DNA from: Halomonas binhaiensis
GTDB lineage: Bacteria; Pseudomonadota; Gammaproteobacteria; Pseudomonadales; Halomonadaceae
Assembly: GCF_008329985.2 (NCBI RefSeq)
Contig: NZ_CP038437.2
Span: forward strand, 2,790,001 to 2,854,000
Direction: 5' to 3'
Length of the DNA stretch: 64,000 bases
Positions 1 to 8,647 of the stretch are shown piece after piece. Position 1 is the first letter of the stretch; each line of letters begins with the position of its first letter. Both the position numbers and the translations under genes were made by a program. The notes under the pieces are model-generated. The model saw only the letters and a list, made by a program, of their open reading frames with translations. It searched no databases and was not told the origin of the DNA.

Positions 1-425
1 CGCGTGAATTCTGGCCATCGCTCCAGGCCCGAACCAATATCGAATGAGTCCTCATCCATACTGTAAAGGTATTTCCAGGCGGTGCCTGACACCCCATCCC
101 TTCATCCTGCCAGCATCCCTATAGACAGATATATCTTCTTTTTAACAGCAGGTTACAGGAATAGTCCCAACCCACTTCAGGACAGAACCGTCTTCCTGTC
201 AGCAGCATAAAAGGCAACCTATGTAGTATTTTGCTGCACAGGCACTCCACAACAAGCACCCCAGACGCTTCATTAGCAGGCAAAATTTGGACAAAAGAAT
301 AAGCGGTGCTGAGAGCGTGCAAAATGACTGTCTAGAATCAGCTTGAAGCATGTTCATGACACTGAGTGATGGACAATCCATCAGATCCATTATGCGAGCG
401 CCCAACAGCACCTTGTTCGGCATCC
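1..425. other. No gene recognised at the left edge
   Basis: Short open frames exist on both strands but none has a convincing ribosome binding site, family resemblance or codon pattern. The stretch lies downstream of the leftward porin gene and probably holds its 3' untranslated region. I see no clear terminator hairpin. Confidence 0.5.
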
Positions 426-1910
426 TCAAAAGATAAAATACGAACGCAGCGCCACCATCTGCATATCCTCGCCACCAGCGTGGCGGATCACATCACTGAC
501 ATCGTAATACTGGTACTCAATATCGAATATCAGATTATTCGTCGCCGACCAGGTCGCGCGCATATTGTATGATGTGCCCAATCGCTTACCAGAAACATCC
601 GCTGTACCCGGAATGGCATTCATGCCCGGCATGTAGGCCGCATCGTCTTGGCTTTCCCGCCACATGGTCAGCACTGAGGGTGAGAGTTTAAGCGAGGAAC
701 CCGGTGTCAGCGTCAAACGCGGCCCCACGGCAACCAGGTTAGATAACGTGGTCACCCCAGCATTGCCAAAATAGAGTCCGTTAGCGCTGAACATCGGGTC
801 GAAGGTATTGCTTCTGCCATCGTGGCGATCATCATCCCCACTAGCAGCCATCAACGAGAGCCCTAACCGCGGGTTGGCTGCAACATCGGTGAAGGTATAC
901 CCCGCACCGCCCAGCACACCCCAGGCGCGTATATCCTGATTATCGAACTTGCCGAACTGATACATCAGGTTTAACGAATAATCAAAGCCCTGCTGCTCAC
1001 CGAACAGGCGCGTACCGGCAGTATGGCGATCCTCTTCTCCGCTGATGCCATTAAGCGTGCGCTCATCGCGTTGGTAACTCAGGGCATAAATGTCCTGATT
1101 GAGTCCTTCATTCAACGGCAGAGTGCCATAGAGACCATAATAGTCGCCGCTATCTTTTGAGCTGTCGTTGAATGAACCCCGACGTACATTGCCCACTGGC
1201 CTGACAGCGAAAGCATCAAGTTTATATCCTTCGCGACTGCGATAGCTGAAGCGCGCGCCGTCGAAAGACAAACGTACATTGGGCATGGCGCGAATATCCA
1301 CCAGCGCCAGATCACCCAACCCCATCTCCTGTCGACCCAGGCGAGAGTAAAACCGATCGCCCTCACGTTGCGGCAACCGGAAATCTACAAACGCCTGCTG
1401 GATTTCTGTATCGCTGCGGTCATAGGGCGAATAAATCTCTTTATTCTGCGAGCCGGTATTGGTGAACTGAACGAAGGCTCTGACTGCGTCATCAAACAGA
1501 TGTAGATCGGCATGCACTTGTGCCCTGCTTTGCCAGTAATGATCATTACCCACTCCATTCAGGCCGAAGTTAGGCTGATCAAAATAGTCATAGCTATAAC
1601 GCAGACTGCCGCCCAGCGAGAGATAAGACGATTTGCCAATGGCAATATAGCGAATCGGATCAAACAAGTCCGTGCGCAGCGCCTCATCCTCCAGATACTC
1701 ATAATCTTCGAGATAGCGCGGCGGTGTAGGATTGAAAGGCAAGCGTTCGGCCCTGGAAACTTCCCGGGCACTCGCCGTGGAATCTGAGACCATAGAAAGA
1801 TGATTACCGGAGTCAGCATCCCGGGCAAGGACGCCGCTACTTATTATGCAGGCAAAACCTATCACCACGAGCTTCATTGAGGCTGAAGCCGTCTGAGCGT
1901 GCAGTATCAT
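426..1910 (-). CDS. Outer-membrane porin, alginate-export (AlgE-like) family
   Basis: The 494-residue product has an N-terminal export signal: a basic start, then a hydrophobic run ending near SGVLA around residues 18-29. A long stretch rich in alternating polar and aromatic residues follows, and the protein ends in Phe, as outer-membrane beta-barrels usually do. Motifs such as GRQEMGLGD and the repeated Tyr/Arg-rich strands match the Alginate_exp barrel family, which is often found beside aromatic-acid degradation genes. An internal Met at about residue 12 (position 1877) would give a tighter signal peptide. Neither start has a strong ribosome binding site. It lies 174 bp downstream of fcs in the same direction, so I infer it admits hydroxycinnamates or related aromatics across the outer membrane. 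The substrate cannot be read from the sequence. Confidence 0.8.
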   Translation of the reverse strand: MILHAQTASASMKLVVIGFACIISSGVLARDADSGNHLSMVSDSTASAREVSRAERLPFNPTPPRYLEDYEYLEDEALRTDLFDPIRYIAIGKSSYLSLGGSLRYSYDYFDQPNFGLNGVGNDHYWQSRAQVHADLHLFDDAVRAFVQFTNTGSQNKEIYSPYDRSDTEIQQAFVDFRLPQREGDRFYSRLGRQEMGLGDLALVDIRAMPNVRLSFDGARFSYRSREGYKLDAFAVRPVGNVRRGSFNDSSKDSGDYYGLYGTLPLNEGLNQDIYALSYQRDERTLNGISGEEDRHTAGTRLFGEQQGFDYSLNLMYQFGKFDNQDIRAWGVLGGAGYTFTDVAANPRLGLSLMAASGDDDRHDGRSNTFDPMFSANGLYFGNAGVTTLSNLVAVGPRLTLTPGSSLKLSPSVLTMWRESQDDAAYMPGMNAIPGTADVSGKRLGTSYNMRATWSATNNLIFDIEYQYYDVSDVIRHAGGEDMQMVALRSYFIF

Positions 1911-2084
1911 ATTATATATCCGTGGTTATGATTATGTCGGATGTATCAGGTATGAGCGCGATTGTTATTGTCGTGGTCCTGTCTGTAGATGAAGCGAGCG
2001 GATTTCTCCTCAAGTGGGCTTCAGCACCGAATAAGCGAATACAGCATCTTTAAACACATTGAGTGAATTATTTAGGTGGACGGA

Positions 2085-3962
2085 TTATTCAGGTGGGTGA
2101 ATTAATAATGGATGGCCTTTCCCCTCGGCATATAGCGCGCGTACATGATGCACATAGCGCTCTCGCACCAGGCGCTGATTGACCGAGCCCTTATCGGTCA
2201 CCTCCCCCTGGTCGATCGAGAGTGGCGTATCCAGCAACATCAGGCGTTCCAGACACATGGAGCTCGATTGCCCCTGACGGTGATGGTGCAACTTCTCCGC
2301 CAGACATTGTTGTAGCGTGGCATCGCAGGCCAGCGTCTCTAGAGAAACATCCTGCAGATGTGGGAAGTACTGTTGGCACAGCGCGATATTAAGCACCACC
2401 AGGCCACCGAGAAACTCTTGGCCCTCGCCGACAATGACAATGTCTTGCACCAGAGGGGAAAAATGCTCTACAAGGTGAAGACGCAGCATGCCGACATTAA
2501 CCCAGGTGCCAGTGATCAACTTGAAGTTTTCACTCAGGCGACCGTCGAAGACCAACCCGCGTTCGGGACGCTGTGGGTCAATAAAGCGCATGGCATCGCC
2601 GGTGCAATAAAACCCCTCGTCATCGAAAGCGTCACGGGTACGCCGTGCATCGCGCCAATAGCCAGGCGTGACATTGGGCCCTTTTAAACGAGCTTCCCAC
2701 TTGTCTTCGGTAGCCACCAGCTTGACCTCCATCCCAGGCATGGGCCTCCCGATCAACCCCGGTATCTCCGAGGCTTCATCGGTACAGAAAGCCAGACAGG
2801 CCTCGGTGGCCCCCATACCAGCCAGAATCGGCACTGCCTCACCGCTCGCCGTAATTCCCGCCCGGGATAGCGCAGCACGCATATGTGCCGGTAGCGTTGC
2901 GCCTCCGAAGTGGAACATGTTCAAGCGCCGAAACAGCGAGGTGCACAGTGCCGTATTGCTCTCCAGATGCTTGGACAGCGCCTCGAATCCCTTGGGTACG
3001 TTGCAATAGAATGTTGGCGATATTTCGCACAGGTTCTCGACTGTACGCTGTACGCCTTCCTGTGTGGGATTGCCATCATCGATGTACAGCGTGCCACCGT
3101 AATACATGGCAATGCCCAGAATAGTGTTACCGCCGAAGGTGTGATGCCACGGCAGCCAATCTACCAGTACCGGCTTTTCGCGCGCCAGAAAATCCAGGCG
3201 CTGCTCCAGCATGGCCTGGTTGCTGCACAGCATACGCTGGGTATTCACCACCGCCTTGGGCATACCGGTAGAACCTGAGGTAAACAGCAGCTTGGCAATG
3301 CTCTCCGGCGTCACACGGGCATGTGACTCAGCCACTCGAGCAGAAGCATGCGACGCCATAAAGTCATCCAGCGTAGTAGTACAATCGCCAGCGTGGCGCG
3401 CCAGACACAACAATGCAGGCACTTGCAACGATGAGGGCTTCACACCCAGCGTCTCCTGTGGACACAGTGCCTTCAGTGCAGCGGCAAACGGTGCTTCCTC
3501 TTCGACGTAAATAATGCTGGGAGTGACCAGCTCGAGAATATGGCGCAGCTTGGAATAGTCCTGCGAACGCAACGCATAGGAGGGAGAAACCGGAACATAG
3601 GGAATGCCCACATGCATGGCAGCACAGGCCAGCAGTGCATGCTCGATACTGTTACCGGACAACACCACCACTGGTCGATCCACTGAGGCACCATGCTGCA
3701 ATAGTGCCTCCGCCAGGCGCTCGATACGCGCCATCGCCTCACCAAAGGTCAACTGGCGCCAAGTACGTTGAGCACCTTCACGCTGGGCAAGAAACAGATT
3801 TTCGGGTGTATTCTCGGCCCAACGAGCCAGGCATGCCGTCATGCAGCGAGGATAGTCCCGAACATCGCCACCATTGAAATAGTAGCTACGAGCAGCAAAT
3901 GCATCATGAGCTGGCATGGAGTGCGCGTGACGCACGCTTGTGTCAGCGGGGCGAGACAACAT
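2085..3962 (-). CDS. fcs: Feruloyl-CoA synthetase
   Basis: This 625-residue adenylate-forming acyl-CoA ligase activates hydroxycinnamic acids (ferulate, p-coumarate, caffeate) to CoA thioesters with ATP. The AMP-binding P-loop LLFTSGSTGMPKAV lies near residues 225-240, followed by the substrate-pocket segment LPWHHTFGGN and a C-terminal domain with the YWRDARRTRDAFDDEGFY hinge region. The length and the N-terminal segment with YYFNGGDVRDYP are typical of feruloyl-CoA synthetases rather than generic acyl-CoA ligases. The start at 3962 is supported by GAGGGAG six bases upstream. It is divergent from a MarR regulator, and ech and vdh lie 3.7-5 kb away. Together these make a CoA-dependent, non-beta-oxidative route from ferulate to vanillate. 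Confidence 0.9.
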   Translation of the reverse strand: MLSRPADTSVRHAHSMPAHDAFAARSYYFNGGDVRDYPRCMTACLARWAENTPENLFLAQREGAQRTWRQLTFGEAMARIERLAEALLQHGASVDRPVVVLSGNSIEHALLACAAMHVGIPYVPVSPSYALRSQDYSKLRHILELVTPSIIYVEEEAPFAAALKALCPQETLGVKPSSLQVPALLCLARHAGDCTTTLDDFMASHASARVAESHARVTPESIAKLLFTSGSTGMPKAVVNTQRMLCSNQAMLEQRLDFLAREKPVLVDWLPWHHTFGGNTILGIAMYYGGTLYIDDGNPTQEGVQRTVENLCEISPTFYCNVPKGFEALSKHLESNTALCTSLFRRLNMFHFGGATLPAHMRAALSRAGITASGEAVPILAGMGATEACLAFCTDEASEIPGLIGRPMPGMEVKLVATEDKWEARLKGPNVTPGYWRDARRTRDAFDDEGFYCTGDAMRFIDPQRPERGLVFDGRLSENFKLITGTWVNVGMLRLHLVEHFSPLVQDIVIVGEGQEFLGGLVVLNIALCQQYFPHLQDVSLETLACDATLQQCLAEKLHHHRQGQSSSMCLERLMLLDTPLSIDQGEVTDKGSVNQRLVRERYVHHVRALYAEGKGHPLLIHPPE

Positions 3963-4017
3963 GGAAACTCCCTCGGTGTTGTTAAATTGTTATATGCCAT
4001 ATAGGCCATGACCAATG

Positions 4018-4043
4018 TAGTTATAATATACAACTAGTTTTCC
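4018..4043. promoter_or_regulatory. Candidate MarR operator between fcs and marR
   Basis: Positions 4018-4036 form a near-palindrome (TAGTT...AACTA). The block TTATA-N4-TACAACTA followed by TTTTCC recurs almost unchanged at 4808-4829, upstream of the TRAP genes. The site lies in the divergent fcs/marR intergenic region. The sharing of the motif is seen in the sequence; the role as a MarR operator is inferred. Confidence 0.5.
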
Positions 4044-4178
4044 ATCCAGGCGCACTCCATGCGACTTTAGCTGTACGTAAAACTGATAGAATGGGTGACA
4101 CATTGGCCGATAGTAGCGAGGCACCGAGAAATCTCGCTATATTAATTGACAAGGCTAACGATACCCCTTGAAGGACCC

Positions 4179-4682
4179 ATGATGACAACATCCAAGAAGG
4201 CCGCTGCACCCCGCCAGAGCATGGTTGATGAGGTTTATCCCACCAGTGTCGAGGGGTTGGATCTTGAGGAACGACTAGGCTATGCCCTGCGCCGCGCCCA
4301 GCTAAAGGTCTTCAAATATTTCGACGAAGCCATGCGCGAATACGACGTGCGACCGGCCCTGTTTTCAGCATTGGTAGTCATTGAAGGTTATCCCGGCGTT
4401 ACTCAGTCCAGCCTGGCGCAGACGCTGGGAATCGACCCACCACGGGTCGTCAATCTGGTGCATAGCCTGGAAGAACGAGGGCTGGCCATGCGTGTACGTT
4501 GCAAGCGCGACCGTCGTTCCCACGGCATCTTTCTGACCAAAAGCGGTGAGACGCTGACAGGACACCTGAAAGGTCTTGCCGAGCAAAGTGACCTGGCTGC
4601 CACCCAAGCGCTCAGCGAAATCGAGCGCCGCCAGCTATTGACGCTGCTGCGCAAGGTATATGCCAGCGAAGAAACAGGTTGA
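4179..4682 (+). CDS. MarR-family transcriptional regulator (hydroxycinnamate cluster)
   Basis: This small winged-helix regulator has the MarR arrangement: helical N-terminus, recognition region VTQSSLAQTLGIDPPRVVNLVHSLE, and wing MRVRCKRDRRSHGIFLT. I place the start at the ATG pair 4179/4182, just after GAAGGA. A TTG 33 bases further upstream is in frame but lacks a ribosome binding site. It is divergent from fcs and lies ahead of the TRAP permease genes. MarR proteins of this type commonly respond to the acid or its CoA ester, so control of fcs and transport is the likely job. That is inferred from position and from the motif repeated in both promoters. Confidence 0.85.
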   Translation: MMTTSKKAAAPRQSMVDEVYPTSVEGLDLEERLGYALRRAQLKVFKYFDEAMREYDVRPALFSALVVIEGYPGVTQSSLAQTLGIDPPRVVNLVHSLEERGLAMRVRCKRDRRSHGIFLTKSGETLTGHLKGLAEQSDLAATQALSEIERRQLLTLLRKVYASEETG

Positions 4683-4807
4683 GCACCACTGAACATCCTG
4701 GCGCCTTTTGATGCAGATGCCCTCGAAGCAGCTTTAATTTCTCTCGCCTTATCCTTTAGGCGCATTTGAGCACTTGCGCCTTGCACCCTTGTCTGCGAAA
4801 AATTAAT

Positions 4808-4829
4808 TATAGGTTACAACTATTTTCCG
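4808..4829. promoter_or_regulatory. Second copy of the fcs/marR intergenic motif, upstream of TRAP genes
   Basis: The block reads TTATA, four bases, TACAACTA, then TTTTCC, and closely matches 4021-4043. It sits about 90 bp ahead of the DctQ start. It is a candidate operator for the upstream MarR protein. Confidence 0.45.
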
Positions 4830-4839
4830 AGTTCAGAGT

Positions 4840-4881
4840 GCTCCGTGCTCCGTGCTCCGTGCTCCGTGCTCCGTGCTCCGT
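4840..4881. repeat. Seven-base tandem repeat, six copies of GCTCCGT
   Basis: Six perfect head-to-tail copies of GCTCCGT lie in the 5' leader, ending 39 bases before the DctQ start codon. Short arrays like this can change length by slippage, so this may be a hypervariable leader. It does not disturb a reading frame. Confidence 0.9.
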
Positions 4882-4920
4882 GCGACAACAACGATAACAG
4901 CAGAGAAAAAGGCAAGAACC

Positions 4921-5508
4921 ATGAGTAGCCTAGCGACTACATCCAAGACGGCTGTAACTCCGTTGCATCACGGCCTGACCAGGCTGTGCCAGGTCCTCGC
5001 TCTGATCGGCGGCGCGTTGATCGTGGCCCTGGCAGTAATGACCGTAATCAGCATACTGGGGCGCTGGCTCTCCAGCGTGGGGTGGATCAGCAGTTCCAGT
5101 GCCTTGTCATGGGTAAGCCCAGTCATTGGAGACTATGAGCTGGTGGAAATGGGCACGGCAATCGCCGTCTCTCTGTTTCTACCTTACTGCCACCTGCGCG
5201 GAGGTCATGTCAGCGTCGATCTGCTGGTGATGCATGCACCCAAACGCGTTCAGTACCTGCTGACCTTCATCGCCGAGATACTGTTTCTGCTAGCCACCGG
5301 CATCATGACGTGGCGCCTCTACCACGGACTGCTGGATAAACAATCATACGGAGAAACCAGCATGCTGCTGGGCATTCCGCTGTGGTGGGGTTATGCACTA
5401 GGCGTGATCGGCATGGCCATGCTGACGCTGGTCTGCCTTTATCGCGTCGCCATTTCTCTATGCCCGTCGGCAGATATAGACACCACAACGTCACAGGGAG
5501 ATGCATGA
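4921..5508 (+). CDS. TRAP transporter small permease (DctQ family)
   Basis: The 195-residue protein has four hydrophobic helices, the usual DctQ topology. The segment VEMGTAIAVSLFLPYCHLRGGHVSVD matches the conserved DctQ loop. The ATG at 4921 fits family length better than an upstream in-frame ATG inside the tandem repeat. The stop codon overlaps the start of the large permease (5505-5508), so the two are translationally coupled. With DctM and the DctP encoded at 10156 it should form a sodium-dependent tripartite uptake system. Location in the ferulate cluster suggests an aromatic acid substrate. Confidence 0.88.
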   Translation: MSSLATTSKTAVTPLHHGLTRLCQVLALIGGALIVALAVMTVISILGRWLSSVGWISSSSALSWVSPVIGDYELVEMGTAIAVSLFLPYCHLRGGHVSVDLLVMHAPKRVQYLLTFIAEILFLLATGIMTWRLYHGLLDKQSYGETSMLLGIPLWWGYALGVIGMAMLTLVCLYRVAISLCPSADIDTTTSQGDA

Positions 5509-6827
5509 TGAGCGCAATGACGCTGGGGGCCGGGGGGTTTGCTCTATTGCTGGCGCTAATGGGCGCGCGTATTCCCATTGGACTGGCAATGCTGGTCATT
5601 GGTGGTCTGGGTACGCTATTGATCACCGGCCCGATGAGCATTCTCAACAGCCTGAAAACGCTACCTTACGAACACTTTTCCAGCCATACGCTCTCGATCA
5701 TTCCTCTGTTTCTGCTGATGGGGCAGTTTGCTGCCCGCGCTGGCCTCTCAAGTGCCATGTATCAAGCTACCAATGACTGGCTGGGTCATCGCCGCGGCGG
5801 ACTGGCGATGTCGACCATCGGTGCCTGCGGGGCATTCGGTGCAATCTGTGGCTCATCGCTGGCTACAGCCGCTACCATGACTCAGGTCGCACTGCCTGAG
5901 ATGGAGCGTCAGGGCTATCGTGGCAGTCTCGCCGCTGGGGCGCTGGCCGCAGGCGGTACGTTGGGCATCTTGATCCCCCCCTCCGTGGTACTGGTGATCT
6001 ACGCGATTCTCGCCGAACAGAATATCAACGACATGTTTGCTGCCGCACTGGTGCCCGGGCTGCTTGCCGTGGGCAGCTATATGCTGGCGATCTCCTGCTA
6101 TGTGCGCCTGTTTCCGGCCAGCGCGCCTTCCAAGCCCAAGGCAGCGTTGTCTGATCGCTGGCACTCGCTGATAGATGTGTGGCCAGGCGCCGCGATTTTC
6201 ATCATCGTGATTGGCGGCATCTATACTGGTGTCTTCACTCCCACCGAAGCTGCCGCCGTGGGCGCTGTAGCTACTGGCATTCTCGCCGCTACACGCGGCG
6301 GTCTGCGCTGGGAGGGGCTACGCGACTGCCTGCTGGAAACTGCCTCTACCACCGCGATGATCTTCTTTATCGTGCTGGGCGCCAGCCTTTTTAACAGCTT
6401 CCTGGCCCTGACCCAGTTTCCGCAGACCACTGCGGGCTGGATCGTCAACCTGGAGATCAGTCCATGGGTGGTGCTGGCCGGCATTTTGCTGTGCTACCTG
6501 CTACTCGGCTGTTTCATGGACAGCCTGTCGATGATCCTGCTGACAGTGCCGATCTTCCTGCCCATCATGCAAGGCATGGACTTCGGCATGTCACCCGGCG
6601 ATATCGCCATCTGGTTCGGCATTCTGTCACTAGTGGTCGTCGAGGTTGGCATGATCACACCTCCAGTGGGGTTGAATATCTTCATTATCCATTCGATGGC
6701 CCCACGCGTAGGGTTGAGCGAGATATTCACCGGCATAGTGCCGTTCCTGATCGCGGATGTGGTGCGAATTATTCTGCTGGTGGCATTTCCGACCATTACC
6801 CTCGGCCTTGTCTACCTACTTTATTAG
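5505..6827 (+). CDS. TRAP transporter large permease (DctM family)
   Basis: The 440-residue, strongly hydrophobic protein has about a dozen membrane segments and family signatures such as GACGAFGAICGSSLATAATM and GGTLGILIPPSVVLVIYA. These belong to the DctM subfamily of ion-coupled TRAP permeases. ATG codons at 5505 and 5508 both fit. Either overlaps the dctQ stop, so no separate promoter is needed. The substrate-binding partner is not adjacent but is encoded 3.3 kb downstream, after the catabolic genes. This suggests a rearranged TRAP operon serving hydroxycinnamate uptake. Confidence 0.9.
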   Translation: MMSAMTLGAGGFALLLALMGARIPIGLAMLVIGGLGTLLITGPMSILNSLKTLPYEHFSSHTLSIIPLFLLMGQFAARAGLSSAMYQATNDWLGHRRGGLAMSTIGACGAFGAICGSSLATAATMTQVALPEMERQGYRGSLAAGALAAGGTLGILIPPSVVLVIYAILAEQNINDMFAAALVPGLLAVGSYMLAISCYVRLFPASAPSKPKAALSDRWHSLIDVWPGAAIFIIVIGGIYTGVFTPTEAAAVGAVATGILAATRGGLRWEGLRDCLLETASTTAMIFFIVLGASLFNSFLALTQFPQTTAGWIVNLEISPWVVLAGILLCYLLLGCFMDSLSMILLTVPIFLPIMQGMDFGMSPGDIAIWFGILSLVVVEVGMITPPVGLNIFIIHSMAPRVGLSEIFTGIVPFLIADVVRIILLVAFPTITLGLVYLLY

Positions 6828-6918
6828 CCATCTTCTGAATTGATGACCTTTTATTGGCAACTTCTTTTACTGACGAGTTCTTTTACTGGGCCGCCTTTTC
6901 GACCGTATGACACATCCG

Positions 6919-7437
6919 TCAGGGCGTCTCGACCAACCCGGCGCCAAGCGCCTTCAAGGCCGACTTGAGATGGCGCTGAAAAGCACTCTGCTGGGCACTG
7001 GAAAGCCCTTCCAGCATGCATGCTTCAAGGGTCGCGACTGCGTGATCAGCTTCTTCCAGCAGGCGCTGGCCCTCCCCGGTCATGTCAATCAGCACGATAC
7101 GCCCGTGGTGTGGGTCGGGTGTACGTGTCACCAACGCTTTCGCCTCCATTGCCTTGACCATCTCATTGGCAGCCTGGGGTGAGACCAGCGACTTTTCAGC
7201 CAACTGAGCATTGGAGAGCGGACTACGCCGCGCCAGCACCGACAATGCCGTGTACTGCTGCATGGTCAGCCCTAACGGATATACCGCCTCGCTGATATGC
7301 CGACGTAGAGTACGGTCCAGACGCCCGATCAAATAGGCAACACGCACAGGCTCGCTCGCACCTGGCGCATCCTGTTCAGATGCTGCATCGCGACACGACG
7401 GTGGGGATACCACTTTGGTCTCAGGGGCTTTAATCAT
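6919..7437 (-). CDS. MarR-family regulator, likely repressor of ech-vdh-dctP
   Basis: The 172-residue protein has the MarR helix-turn-helix (SNAQLAEKSLVSPQAANEMVKAME) and a wing containing PHHGRIVLIDMTGEGQ. The ATG at 7437 is preceded by a strong AGGAGG, which decides against the longer in-frame start at 7473. It is divergent from the ech-vdh-dctP genes, with a strong inverted repeat at 7482-7518 between them. This arrangement matches CouR/FerC-type repressors that sense hydroxycinnamoyl-CoA esters. The ligand is inferred, not visible. Confidence 0.87.
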   Translation of the reverse strand: MIKAPETKVVSPPSCRDAASEQDAPGASEPVRVAYLIGRLDRTLRRHISEAVYPLGLTMQQYTALSVLARRSPLSNAQLAEKSLVSPQAANEMVKAMEAKALVTRTPDPHHGRIVLIDMTGEGQRLLEEADHAVATLEACMLEGLSSAQQSAFQRHLKSALKALGAGLVETP

Positions 7438-7481
7438 AAGGTGCCTCCTCTTTTCAAGGGCAGGATAGCGCATTATGATTC

Positions 7482-7518
7482 ATCAGGTTAATATCAATCT
7501 ACTTGATATCAACCTGAT
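7482..7518. promoter_or_regulatory. Inverted-repeat operator between marR and ech
   Basis: Two 16-base arms (7482-7497 and 7503-7518; ATCAGGTTaATATCAA and its complement) have one mismatch and a five-base spacer. Within it, 7503-7512 is a perfect palindrome TTGATATCAA. The site is 45 bp from the marR start and 180 bp from ech, in a good position to control both. This is the typical size and symmetry of MarR-family operators. Confidence 0.7.
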
Positions 7519-7696
7519 ATAGAAATCACCCAACCAAAACCAAATTTTCATCATAAAATCTTTTAATTCAAGAAATTAAGCACACACCAACATATGCACC
7601 CGATAGCACCAATCACAGCGCATATCTCGTGATGAACAGTGCATATAGAGCAGAGAGTGCTTATCCATGTGTACCTGAAAGCCAAGGAGAAAGCTT

Positions 7697-8530
7697 ATGT
7701 CTCGCTATGTAGATCGCTGGCAAACCGTGAAGGTCGATGTTGAAGACGGCATCGCCTGGGTCATCCTCAATCGCCCGGAAAAACGCAATGCCATGAGCCC
7801 CACGCTCAATCGCGAAATGATCGATGTGCTCGAAACTCTCGAACTCGATGAAGAAGCCAAGGTGCTGGTGCTCACCGGTGCGGGCGAGGCCTTCTCAGCA
7901 GGCATGGACCTCAAGGAGTATTTCCGCGAGATCGATTCCAGCCCCGAAATCGTACAGGTCAAGGTGCGCCGCGATGCCTCCACCTGGCAGTGGAAACTGC
8001 TGCGCCATTACGCAAAGCCCACCATTGCCATGGTCAACGGCTGGTGCTTCGGTGGTGCCTTCTCACCGCTGGTCGCCTGTGACCTTGCGATTGCCACCGA
8101 TGATGCAGTGTTCGGACTCTCGGAAATCAACTGGGGCATACCTCCCGGCAACCTGGTAAGCAAGGCCATGGCCGATACCGTCGGGCACCGCCAGGCGCTC
8201 TACTACATCATGACCGGGGAGACGTTTAGCGGACGTGAAGCCGCGGAGATGGGGCTGGTCAACAAGAGCGTAGAGAGAAGTGAGCTACGCGATGCAACCC
8301 AGCAACTGGCCGCCACACTGCGCGACAAGAATCCGGTAGTGCTGCGCGCAGCCAAAACCGGCTTCAAGATGTGCCGCGAGCTGACCTGGGAGCAGAATGA
8401 AGAGTATCTCTACGCCAAGCTCGATCAGGCTCAAATGCTTGACCCGGAACACGGGCGCGAACAGGGGCTCAAACAGTTCTTGGATGAGAAAAGCATCAAG
8501 CCGGGGCTGGAAAGTTACCGACGCAGTTAA
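7697..8530 (+). CDS. ech: p-Hydroxycinnamoyl-CoA hydratase/lyase
   Basis: The 277-residue crotonase-fold enzyme hydrates feruloyl-CoA and then cleaves it to vanillin and acetyl-CoA (p-coumaroyl-CoA gives 4-hydroxybenzaldehyde). The oxyanion-hole segment SAGMDLKEYF, the loop NGWCFGGAFSPLVACD and the acid/base segment LSEINWGIPPGNLVSKAM are those of the hydratase-lyase rather than ordinary enoyl-CoA hydratases. Start 7697 follows AAGGAG at good spacing. It forms an operon with the aldehyde dehydrogenase and DctP genes downstream, and works on the product of fcs. Confidence 0.93.
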   Translation: MSRYVDRWQTVKVDVEDGIAWVILNRPEKRNAMSPTLNREMIDVLETLELDEEAKVLVLTGAGEAFSAGMDLKEYFREIDSSPEIVQVKVRRDASTWQWKLLRHYAKPTIAMVNGWCFGGAFSPLVACDLAIATDDAVFGLSEINWGIPPGNLVSKAMADTVGHRQALYYIMTGETFSGREAAEMGLVNKSVERSELRDATQQLAATLRDKNPVVLRAAKTGFKMCRELTWEQNEEYLYAKLDQAQMLDPEHGREQGLKQFLDEKSIKPGLESYRRS

Positions 8531-8647
8531 GCGCTGAAGAACTGCTGAACATGAGCGCAGCAACGCAGGGCAAAGCAGGGGCACCAGTCCTGTTCAAGCG
8601 CTCATTTGGTACTCAACATGTCGTTGATATGACACAAGGAGACGACA

